A DNA stretch of 64,000 nt from Bradyrhizobium canariense (GTDB lineage Bacteria > Pseudomonadota > Alphaproteobacteria > Rhizobiales > Xanthobacteraceae), in the NCBI RefSeq assembly GCF_018130465.1, contig NZ_JAFCKJ010000003.1, positions 496,001 to 560,000 on the forward strand, given 5' to 3'. A program made the position numbers and the translations under genes. Every line of letters starts with the position of its first letter. Position 1 is the first letter of the stretch. Shown piece after piece: positions 26,963-34,184 of the stretch. The notes below the pieces were generated by a model. It was not told where the DNA came from. It searched no databases and saw nothing but the letters and a program-made list of their open reading frames with translations.

Positions 26963-27649
26963 ATGTCGTCACCGCTCCAGATCGGACTTTTGGTGTTTCC
27001 GCGCGTCACCCAGCTCGATTTTACCGGACCCTTGCAGGTGTTCTCCTCCGTGCCCGGCGCAAAACTGCACCTGATCTGGAAACGGATCGAGCCGGTGCCG
27101 AGCGATTCCGTGCTGACGCTGATGCCGACCACGACATTCGCCAATTGCCCGCAACTCGACGTGATCTGCGTGCCCGGCGGCGGCGGCACCAACGATCTGC
27201 TCAATGACGAGGAGGTGCTCGGTTTCCTGCGTCGGCAAGCCGAAGGCGCCAAATACGTCACTTCGGTCTGCACGGGATCGCTGGCGCTCGGCGCCGCCGG
27301 CCTCCTGAAGGGCTACCGCGCCGCCACGCATTGGAGCGCGATGGAGATGCTGGGCCAGTTCGGCGCGACGCCGACCAAGACGCGCGTCTGCGTCGACCGC
27401 AATCGCATCACCGGCGGCGGCGTCACCGCAGGAATCGATTTCGCGCTGACCTTGGTGTCGATCATGGTCGATCGCACCACCGCCGAGGCGATCCAGCTTC
27501 AGCTCGAATACAATCCGGCCCCGCCGTTCAATGCGGGCTCGCCCGATACCGCGCCCGCGGAGGTGCTCGCGTTGCTGAAAGAGCGTGGCGCCCAAAACCA
27601 GGCCCGCCGCCTGGAAGCGGTGAAGCGCGCAGCCGAGCGGATGATGTAG
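26963..27649 (+). CDS. DJ-1/PfpI protein, isonitrile hydratase-like
   Basis: A 228-residue single-domain protein. The size and key residues agree with what I recall of Pseudomonas isonitrile hydratase (228 aa): Asp-19 in QLDFTGP, nucleophile Cys-103 and Thr-104 in TSVCTGSLALGAAGLL, plus THWSAME and GGGVTAGIDFAL. That enzyme converts isonitriles to N-substituted formamides. The assignment is by motif, so another DJ-1-fold activity is possible. ATG 26963 follows TTGGAGGCCTTC. Divergent from the GlxA-type regulator, with which it shares the same fold. Confidence 0.85.
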   Translation: MSSPLQIGLLVFPRVTQLDFTGPLQVFSSVPGAKLHLIWKRIEPVPSDSVLTLMPTTTFANCPQLDVICVPGGGGTNDLLNDEEVLGFLRRQAEGAKYVTSVCTGSLALGAAGLLKGYRAATHWSAMEMLGQFGATPTKTRVCVDRNRITGGGVTAGIDFALTLVSIMVDRTTAEAIQLQLEYNPAPPFNAGSPDTAPAEVLALLKERGAQNQARRLEAVKRAAERMM

Positions 27650-27664
27650 TTCGCTTCGGTGAAT

Positions 27665-27795
27665 CTCGTGCCCCGGACGCAGCGCAGCGCTTCTTCAGCG
27701 GTGCGCTGCAGAGCCGGGGCCCAGTAGCTCGAGCAAGTGGCTGGGTCCCGGCTCTGCGTGCGTCATTTCATGCCGCGCCGCGTCCGGGACACGAG
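27665..27795. repeat. Large palindromic repeat (Bradyrhizobium-type REP element)
   Basis: Outer arms CTCGTGCCCCGGACGC (27665-27680) and GCGTCCGGGACACGAG (27780-27795) are inverted copies with one mismatch; an inner pair around CAGAGCCGGGGCCCA and TGGGTCCCGGCTCTG is nested within. The element would fold into a long hairpin and resembles dispersed intergenic repeats of Bradyrhizobium. With the next terminator and repeat it fills most of the 598-bp gap 27650-28247, which has no gene that I can support. Confidence 0.82.
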
Positions 27796-27822
27796 AAAGT
27801 CACGCAGTCCTCCACCAAAGAA

Positions 27823-27852
27823 AAAGGCCGCCCGGTTTCCCGAGCGGCCTTT
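27823..27852. terminator. Bidirectional terminator
   Basis: AAAGGCCGCCCGG-TTT-CCCGAGCGGCCTTT has T-rich tails on both strands (TTTCC on plus; TTTTTCTTT on minus). It can end transcription of the DJ-1/PfpI gene (plus) and the NDUFA12-like gene (minus). Confidence 0.75.
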
Positions 27853-28126
27853 CCTGTCTTACGGCGACCGCACATTTCATCGGGCGATTTCGGAGCTTCC
27901 GGACCGGGGGCCTATCTCCCGATCGAGTCCTGGTCGGCGGCCGCTGCATTTCGGGACAGTCGCGAACTGTTGCCCGAACCGAACGCGATGGTCTCCCATC
28001 TCCGTAAGATGGGACCATTGAGCCGCATCGCTCGCATGGTTGCAACGAGCGCGCAGGAATCATCCCCGCTGTTCCCGTTGTCCACAGCAGGGTCAGGCGG
28101 ATGCGGGTGCATCCAATACGCTCCGA

Positions 28127-28231
28127 CCTCATCCTGAGGAGACCGCGAAGCGGTCGTCTCGAAGGATGGCTGCGGCGGGAGCCGGGCCTTCATGGTTCGA
28201 GATGCGCGTTCCGCGCTCCTCACCATGAGGG
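28127..28231. repeat. Second dispersed palindromic repeat
   Basis: CCTCATCCTGAGGA (28127-28140) and TCCTCACCATGAGG (28217-28230) are imperfect inverted arms around an internal CCGCGAAGCGG hairpin. I recognise this as a common intergenic repeat in Bradyrhizobium, but copy number cannot be checked here. Confidence 0.75.
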
Positions 28232-28247
28232 TCCTGCAATCGGAAGC

Positions 28248-28655
28248 CTAGCTAGGCGTCCAGGGCTGATAGTCGCCGGTCGCCTTCGGCCGCTTGCCGC
28301 TGGCGAGCGTCGAACCCGAGGGACGGTAGGCGTTGGCCGTGCCGGTGAGATTCGGCTGGTGCGGCTTTTCCCACTCGCGCGGCTGGTAATTCTCCTGCGT
28401 CGGGGGCACGTCGACGGTGTGATGCATCCAGCCGTGCCAGGACGGCGGGATACGGCTGGCCTCGGCATAGCCGTTATAGACCACCCAGCGCCGCTCGAAG
28501 CCGAGCGCCGGGTCGATCACCCCGCCGCGGGTGCGATAATAAAGATTGCCCTGCTCGTCCTGGCCGACCAGCTCGCCATAGCGCTTGGTCCAGAGTTGGG
28601 TGCCAAAAGTCTGGCCATTCCACCAGGTGAAGAACTTGAGGAAGAATTGTTTCAT
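28248..28655 (-). CDS. NADH:ubiquinone oxidoreductase NDUFA12-family accessory protein
   Basis: A 135-residue homolog of the mitochondrial complex I accessory subunit B17.2/NDUFA12, found in alphaproteobacteria and thought to be a peripheral subunit or assembly factor of complex I. Motifs: FFTWWNGQTFGTQLWTKRYG, LVGQDEQGNLYYRTRGG, GFERRWVVYNG, ASRIPPSWHGWMHH. The start at 28655 matches the family N-terminus; the longer frame to 28835 is a read-through of upstream sequence. Usually near DUF2155 and aat; here they are separated by about 5 kb of other genes. Confidence 0.92.
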   Translation of the reverse strand: MKQFFLKFFTWWNGQTFGTQLWTKRYGELVGQDEQGNLYYRTRGGVIDPALGFERRWVVYNGYAEASRIPPSWHGWMHHTVDVPPTQENYQPREWEKPHQPNLTGTANAYRPSGSTLASGKRPKATGDYQPWTPS

Positions 28656-28901
28656 GCGGCAAGGGCCCTGCTTCGTCGGGTCGTGATGCCATCCGGACGG
28701 CGAAATGTCCAGTTCGGCGGGTGCGGCGGTGTCCCGCTGCAGATGCGGCCTGACGGCAGAGACGCTGCCGCAAATCGGACGCGATCCGTTCATGCCGGAT
28801 ACAGCGTCTCCATGAAAGCTTGTCCTCGCACGCAAACCGCCGTGATCCCAGGAACTCCAGCCCCTTCATGGGGTTTGCTTCCGGGAAAAGGAGTTTTGAT
28901 C

Positions 28902-29513
28902 ATGAAAAGTCTGAAAGTCTTGAGCGCCGCAGCAGTCGTGGCGCTGGTTCTTCCGCTGGCGACGCCGAGTTTCGCGCAACAAGGTCGTGGCGGACATGGT
29001 GGTGGTGGTGGCGGCGGCGCTCACTTCGGTGGCGGCGGCGGTGGGGCTCATTTCGGCGGCGGCGGCGGCGCCCGCATGGGCGGCGGCAACTTCGGCGGCG
29101 CGCGGATGGGCGGCGGCGGTGGTAACTTCGCGGCGGGTGCAGCTGTGCGTCCCAGCGGCGGAGCTGCCTTCAGCGGCGGCGGCCGCAGTGTCGCAGCCGC
29201 AGGGCAAAACTGGAATGGCGGCGGCGGCGGCCGCTGGCATGGCGGCGGGCGCCATCACGGCGGCGGATTCTGGCCCGGTGTCGCGGCGGGTGCTGCGATC
29301 GGCGGCCTCGGCTCGTACGCCTATTACGGCGGCGGCGGCTATTACAACGACCCTTACTACTATGGCGACAGCTACTATGATGAGCCGTCGGTCGCAGTGG
29401 TGCCCGATGATGGCGGCGACTCCGCAGGCTATTGCGCGCAGCGCTACAAATCCTATGACCCGGGCTCGGGCACCTATCTCGGTTATGACGGCCAGCGTCA
29501 CCCCTGCCCGTAG
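28902..29513 (+). CDS. Glycine-rich exported protein with BA14K-like C-terminus
   Basis: A 203-residue exported protein. Signal peptide at residues 1-25 (ends SFAQ). Residues of about 26-125 are built from GGGGG, AHFGG and ARMGGG repeats. A hydrophobic/Gly-Tyr stretch (about 125-160) precedes a C-terminal BA14K-like motif, YCAQRYKSYDPGSGTYLGYD, ending in GQRHPCP with paired cysteines. The BA14K family was described in Brucella as an immunoreactive lectin-like protein; its role here is unknown. ATG follows GGGAAAAGGAGTTTTGATC. The earlier open frame from 28101 is a shadow. Confidence 0.85.
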   Translation: MKSLKVLSAAAVVALVLPLATPSFAQQGRGGHGGGGGGGAHFGGGGGGAHFGGGGGARMGGGNFGGARMGGGGGNFAAGAAVRPSGGAAFSGGGRSVAAAGQNWNGGGGGRWHGGGRHHGGGFWPGVAAGAAIGGLGSYAYYGGGGYYNDPYYYGDSYYDEPSVAVVPDDGGDSAGYCAQRYKSYDPGSGTYLGYDGQRHPCP

Positions 29514-29538
29514 GCACACCGACAACGCTTGAAGAAGA

Positions 29539-29565
29539 AGGCGTCGCAGCGATGCGGCGCCTTTT
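29539..29565 (+). terminator. Terminator after the glycine-rich protein gene
   Basis: AAGGCGTCGC-AGCGAT-GCGGCGCCTTTTT, a stem with one mismatch and a T-run. Confidence 0.75.
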
Positions 29566-29690
29566 TCGCATTTGTGCGCCTCACCTGTTTCGCTCGCCTC
29601 GTGTTCGTTATCAGCGACGCCATGGAGAACCCGATGCGAGCGGACCTTTATTCACCGCACCGTGCATATCTACCCTGATCCAATCCCAAA

Positions 29691-29720
29691 TTGACCCGAC
29701 GCGCGATTCACCTGTATCAA
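29691..29720 (+). promoter_or_regulatory. Candidate sigma-70-type promoter for the two-component pair
   Basis: TTGACC (29691-29696) and TATCAA (29715-29720) are separated by 18 bp and lie 36 bp upstream of the response regulator ATG. They fit a housekeeping promoter; not proven. Confidence 0.45.
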
Positions 29721-29755
29721 CTTGGCTATGGGGACTTCGATGACTGGGAAGGGTC

Positions 29756-30172
29756 ATGCCGCGTATTCTCGTGGTTGATGACGATCCGATGGTCGGCGCG
29801 ACCATCGAGGTCCTCCTCCAACGTCAGGGCTTCGACGTCACGCTGACTGACGGCGGAGAAACGGGTTTGGCTGCGCTCGAAGCTCAGAATTTCGACGTGA
29901 TGCTGGTTGACATCTTCATGCCGCACATGCGCGGCTTCGAGTCCATCCGCATCTTTCACGAGCGCGCGCCGGCGGTTCCGCTGATCGCGATGTCCGGCTA
30001 CGCCTTCGCGTCCTCCGCCTCGCCCTCCCCCGATTTCCTCCGCATGGCGCTGGAGCTCGGCGCGGCGCGCTGCCTGCGCAAGCCGTTCACGCCGGACGCG
30101 CTGCTGACCACGATCCGGGAATGCCTCACGGGCGAGAGTGCACAGCCGAAGGACAAGAAAGAAGTCCCTTGA
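29756..30172 (+). CDS. Single-domain response regulator
   Basis: A 138-residue receiver without an output domain: acidic residues 8-10 in ILVVDDDPMVG, phospho-accepting Asp-52 in VMLVDIFMPHMRG, conserved Lys in CLRKPFTPDAL. It precedes a CHASE3 hybrid kinase and its TGA overlaps that gene's TTG start (TTGA), so the two are translationally coupled. This is the reverse order of the 18-21 kb cassette, where the kinase comes first. ATG follows GGGAAGGGTC. Probably a phosphate sink or a regulator acting through protein contacts. Confidence 0.9.
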   Translation: MPRILVVDDDPMVGATIEVLLQRQGFDVTLTDGGETGLAALEAQNFDVMLVDIFMPHMRGFESIRIFHERAPAVPLIAMSGYAFASSASPSPDFLRMALELGAARCLRKPFTPDALLTTIRECLTGESAQPKDKKEVP

Positions 30173-32424
30173 TCCCAACGCAGCGCGTCATTCTCGGTGC
30201 TGGACTTGCCATCCTCCTGATCATCACCGCAGCCTCGATCGGCCTCGACGTCAAGTCACGGTCCGATGCGGCCTGGGTCAATCATACCGTCCAGGTGCAG
30301 AAGAAGATCTCCGACCTGCGCGTGCTGATGCGTCGCGCCGAGAGCGCCGCACGCGGCTACGAGATCTATCGCAGCCCGAGCTTCAGCGAAGAGTTCGAGG
30401 CGGTGCACGCCCAGATCGCACCGGCACTCGCCGACCTCAAGCGCAGCGTGCGCGACAATCCCGAGCATGTCGCGCTGCTCGAGGGCACCGAGCCGCTGGC
30501 GCTGCGCCGGATCGAGATCGCCGCAGAAGTGATGCGCCTGCGCGCCGGAAACGACCAGGCCGGCATTGCCGCGCTCCAGGGCAAGGGCGAGGGCCGTGGC
30601 CTCATGGACACGGTGATGGGCAATCTCGATCATTTGAGCGCAGAGGAAGAACGATTGCTCGCGGCGCGCTCCCAGGACTCGCGCCGCACCGGCATCGTGC
30701 TGCTCGGCATCGACGTTGCCGGCGCGCTGGTGATCCTGCTGCTGGTCGTGATGATGATGCGCGAGAGCCAGCGCACCCAGGGCGCGCTCAAGAGCACGCT
30801 ATTGGAGACCACGGCCGCCAATCAGCAGCTCGAGGCCGCGGTGGCCGAGCGCACCGAGCATCTGGTCACCGCGCATGACGAGCTGCGCCTGTCGGTCAAC
30901 GTGCTCCAGAGCACCTTTCACAGCATGGCGGAGGCGGTGCTGGTCATCGATGCCGAGGGCAATGTCCTTCTGTCCAATCCGGCCGCGGAGCGCATGCTGC
31001 TGCACCGGACCGGCATGAACCTCGGCAATCTGCGCGAGCTGTCCACCGTGCTTCACGGCGATGGCGTCACCCCGCTCAAGCCCGACGAGCTGCCGTCGGC
31101 ACGCGTGCTGCGCGGCGAGCTGTTCGAGAATATGGAGATGATCGTCCGCCCGCACAGCGGCAATCCTCCCCGCCATCTCATGATCAGCGGCCGGCCGATG
31201 CTGGACGGGCAAGGCGACGTCTCCGGCGCGGTGCTGGTCTATCACGACGCGACCACGTCACGGGAGACCGAGCGGCAGTTGTACCAGTCGCAGAAGCTGG
31301 ATGCCATCGGCAAGCTCACCGGCGGCGTCGCGCACGACTTCAACAACATGCTGACCGTGATCTCCGGCAATACCGAGACGCTGGTGGCAAGCCTGAATCA
31401 GCAGCCCGAACTCCAGCGCGTGGCGCGCCTGATCGACGATGCCGCCGAACGCTGTGCCGAGCTGATCCAGCATCTGCTCGCCTTCGCGCGCAGGCAGCCG
31501 CTCCAGCCGCGCAACGTCGAGATCAATGCCGCGGTCGCGGACATCGCGAAACTGCTGCGCCCCACCCTCGGCGAGCAGATCGAGATCGAGACCGTGCTGG
31601 AACAGGGGCAGATGACCTCGCACATCGATCCGTCCCGCCTCACCAATGCCCTGCTCAACATGGCAATCAACGCCCGCGACGCCATGCCGAACGGCGGCAA
31701 GCTGCTGTTCGAGGCCCACCGGGTCGTGCTCGACCAGGCCTATGCGCAAAACAATCCCGACGTGCGGCCCGGCCCTTACGTGATGCTCGCCGTCAGCGAC
31801 ACCGGCACCGGCATGCCGGCCGAGGTGCAGCAGCAGGCGTTCGAGCCGTTCTTCACCACCAAGGAGGTCGGCAAGGGAAGTGGCCTCGGCCTCTCCATGG
31901 TCTACGGCTTCGTCAAGCAGTCCGGCGGCCACATCAAGATCTACAGCGAGGCAGGCCACGGCACCACGATCAAGCTCTATCTGCCGCCGGGCGAAGGCAT
32001 GGCCGAGCCGACCACCTCCGCCGCGCCGCAGGCCGAGGGCGGCGCCGAGACCATTTTCGTGGTCGAGGATGATCCGCTGGTGCGCAACTTCGTCACCACG
32101 CAGCTCCAGAGCCTCGGCTACAAGACGGTGGCCGCGTCCGACAGCAAGGCGGCGCTGGAGTTGATCGAGACCGGCCAGCCGTTCGATCTGCTGTTCACCG
32201 ACGTCGTCATCCCCGGCGGCATGAGCGGGCGCGAGCTCGCCGACAAGGTGGCGACGATCCGCCCCGGCCTGAAGGTGCTCTACACCTCCGGCTATACCGA
32301 CAACGCCATCGTCCACCACGGCAAGCTCGACGACGGCGTGATGCTGCTGACAAAACCCTACCGCCGCAACCAGCTCGCCGCGATGATCAGGAAGGCGCTG
32401 GGCGGCGGGGTGGTCGCGGGCTGA
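30169..32424 (+). CDS. CHASE3-PAS hybrid sensor histidine kinase with C-terminal receiver
   Basis: A 751-residue hybrid kinase. TM1 at about 7-26, CHASE3 at about 30-170 (MRRAESAARGYEIY), TM2 at about 176-198, coiled coil, PAS at about 245-365 (AVLVIDAEGNVLLSNPAAERM), HisKA with His-389 in GGVAHDFNNMLTVISGN, HATPase with NMAINARDAMP, DTGTGMP and GKGSGLGLSMVYG, and a C-terminal receiver with phospho-Asp near residue 680 in LLFTDVVIPGGMSG. The TTG start overlaps the upstream regulator's stop; no ATG is suitably placed. Its sensor is paralogous to the 18153 kinase. Confidence 0.9.
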   Translation: MIPTQRVILGAGLAILLIITAASIGLDVKSRSDAAWVNHTVQVQKKISDLRVLMRRAESAARGYEIYRSPSFSEEFEAVHAQIAPALADLKRSVRDNPEHVALLEGTEPLALRRIEIAAEVMRLRAGNDQAGIAALQGKGEGRGLMDTVMGNLDHLSAEEERLLAARSQDSRRTGIVLLGIDVAGALVILLLVVMMMRESQRTQGALKSTLLETTAANQQLEAAVAERTEHLVTAHDELRLSVNVLQSTFHSMAEAVLVIDAEGNVLLSNPAAERMLLHRTGMNLGNLRELSTVLHGDGVTPLKPDELPSARVLRGELFENMEMIVRPHSGNPPRHLMISGRPMLDGQGDVSGAVLVYHDATTSRETERQLYQSQKLDAIGKLTGGVAHDFNNMLTVISGNTETLVASLNQQPELQRVARLIDDAAERCAELIQHLLAFARRQPLQPRNVEINAAVADIAKLLRPTLGEQIEIETVLEQGQMTSHIDPSRLTNALLNMAINARDAMPNGGKLLFEAHRVVLDQAYAQNNPDVRPGPYVMLAVSDTGTGMPAEVQQQAFEPFFTTKEVGKGSGLGLSMVYGFVKQSGGHIKIYSEAGHGTTIKLYLPPGEGMAEPTTSAAPQAEGGAETIFVVEDDPLVRNFVTTQLQSLGYKTVAASDSKAALELIETGQPFDLLFTDVVIPGGMSGRELADKVATIRPGLKVLYTSGYTDNAIVHHGKLDDGVMLLTKPYRRNQLAAMIRKALGGGVVAG

Positions 32425-32428
32425 GATT

Positions 32429-32506
32429 GTAGGATGGGTAGAGCGCAGCGAAACCCATCAATGAGTTTCCTGGCGACGATGATGGGTTGCGCTCTACCCA
32501 TCCTAC
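32429..32506. repeat. Palindromic REP-type repeat, copy A
   Basis: GTAGGATGGGTAGAGC at the left end and GCTCTACCCATCCTAC at the right are perfect inverted arms, with an inner AACCCATC/GATGGGTT pair. It lies between the hybrid kinase and the EamA gene. A second copy is at 44702-44782. Confidence 0.88.
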
Positions 32507-32527
32507 AGACTGGACCGCGATCAACGA

Positions 32528-33424
32528 TTAGCGCGTCGCCAGCACCACCGCTGCCAGCGTGAAGATCAGCGCCGCGATCTGCCCCGCCCCCAGCGGCTCG
32601 CCCAGCGCGATCGCCGACGCGACGACGCCGATCACCGGCACCGCCATGGTGCCGATCGCGGCGACCGAGGCCGGCAGGCGCGCCAGTGCTGCGAACCAGC
32701 TGACATAGGCGATGCAGAACTGCACCACGGTCGAATAGACCAGGAGCCACCATCCGACCGGCGTCACCAGCTCCAGATGCGTGGTCTCGATGACGAGGCC
32801 GATGATCGAGATCGGCAGGCAGCCGATCCCGATCTGCCAGGCCGCGGCCGTGATCGGCGGCAGACGGATGGGGTACTTCTTCGAAAACACCGTGCCGACG
32901 GCGAAGCCGATCGCGCCGCACAGCACCATGATGATGCCCGGCAATTTGTCCGCGGTGGCGGCAAAGCCGTTGCCGCCCATGATCGAGGCCAGGCCGGCAA
33001 AGGCCATCACCAGCGCGATGGTGCGCAACAATGTCGGCCGCTCGCCGAGCACCGGCCAGGCGATCAGCGAAGCCCAGACCGGCATGGTGTAGGCGATCAG
33101 CGCCGCTTCGCTCGCCGGCAGCCAGAGCAGCGCCAGGCCCATCAGCACCATCCAGCCGGTGACGTTGAGCATCGCGGCGGTCACGAGGCGCGGCCAGATC
33201 GCGGGCTCGACCTTGAGGCTCTCCCGGCGGATCAGCGCCAGCGCCGCCAGCAGCACCGCGCCCAACACGCCGGTCACCCCGCGCAAGGTCAGCGGCGGCA
33301 GCTCGGACAGCAGGAATTTCGTCACCGGCCAGTTGAAGCCCCAGCCCACCGAGGTGATGGCGAGGAACATCAGGCCGGCCGGGGCGATGCGCGGTCGCGC
33401 ATCCCGGCGGGTCGAATCAAGCAT
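32528..33424 (-). CDS. EamA/DMT-superfamily transporter
   Basis: A 298-residue inner-membrane protein with ten hydrophobic helices forming two EamA repeats (about residues 15-145 and 160-298), for example TSVGWGFNWPVTKFLLSEL at the first helix and AYTMPVWASLIAWPVLGE at the end of the first repeat. The family exports amino acids, nucleosides or other metabolites. ATG 33424. It is convergent with the hybrid kinase gene across a palindromic repeat. A second, unrelated-position EamA gene lies at 47737. Substrate unknown. Confidence 0.88.
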   Translation of the reverse strand: MLDSTRRDARPRIAPAGLMFLAITSVGWGFNWPVTKFLLSELPPLTLRGVTGVLGAVLLAALALIRRESLKVEPAIWPRLVTAAMLNVTGWMVLMGLALLWLPASEAALIAYTMPVWASLIAWPVLGERPTLLRTIALVMAFAGLASIMGGNGFAATADKLPGIIMVLCGAIGFAVGTVFSKKYPIRLPPITAAAWQIGIGCLPISIIGLVIETTHLELVTPVGWWLLVYSTVVQFCIAYVSWFAALARLPASVAAIGTMAVPVIGVVASAIALGEPLGAGQIAALIFTLAAVVLATR

Positions 33425-34184
33425 GTGGGCAATCCGGCAAAATCGGGCTCAGCTTGGCGCGGATTCGCTCCTCCCACCACCACCCCGCCGGGCATGCCTG
33501 CCCTCACCTTCCGTAGCCCTACGTGAGTCCCGCTGAGGCAACCCCGGTCTTCAAAAATATACCTGCCCTGTGAACAGCGGGGTGAAGCCTGCCCGGCACC
33601 ACAAGATGCAAATTTTTTCGGTTGGGAATCCCTGAGGACTCACTGATACTTGGCTCAACAACAGGCGCGGGCTTGCCCCCTGTTATCCCCCACAATCCAC
33701 CATATTTAGTATTTGATTCAGGAACTCGCACTAGTTCTTGACGGGCGTAACGGAGAGTCCTAGTTTTCGATCCGTTCGGCGCGAGTGTGTTTGCGTCCCG
33801 CCGGCACTCCCCCAAAGGGTCTGCAAAACAGCACTCCGCCACGCCAGACAAAGGCAGCGGGATAAGGGCTTGTCTGCCCGTGCGAGCGGACTTTTCGGGC
33901 GCCGGAACGGGCTGGCAACAGGCTCGGATGGCAATGGTTGAAGACGTGACGTTGTGGGGCGTTGAACGCATGTCGGGCTCATCCCTTTGGGGCGGATGGG
34001 TCTGGGCATGCCGGCGGATGATCGGTGCACGCATCGAAGAATCGCGTCGGGAGAAAATGGGCCGGGTCCACCGGCTGAACTGCGCTGCGAAGGGGCCAGA
34101 CGGCCCTCAAGCACCGCGAAATGAAATATCGACCGGGCGCCTGAACGGAGGCGGTCCGGTCAAAGATTAGGACGGGGCAAGACC
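33425..34184. other. Long intergenic region upstream of nrdJ
   Basis: 760 bp without a convincing gene. A locally AT-rich stretch (about 33690-33720) is a likely promoter zone, followed by an inverted repeat GAACT-N6-AGTTC (33722-33737). The remaining 450 bp would be a long nrdJ leader. Frames such as 33787-34170 have no family resemblance. I looked for a cobalamin riboswitch core (B12 box) because NrdJ needs B12 and did not find one. Confidence 0.5.

Noticed and set aside
28101-28901. N-terminal extension of the glycine-rich exported protein
   Set aside because: The signal peptide and a strong ribosome-binding site place the start at 28902; the extension reads through a palindromic repeat and antisense of the NDUFA12-like gene.
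33787-34170. A 127-codon open frame upstream of nrdJ
   Set aside because: No ribosome-binding site, no family resemblance and overlapping frames on the other strand are equally open; treated as leader sequence.
33425-34184. Cobalamin riboswitch before nrdJ
   Set aside because: Expected from NrdJ's cofactor, but no B12-box-like core sequence was found on inspection.
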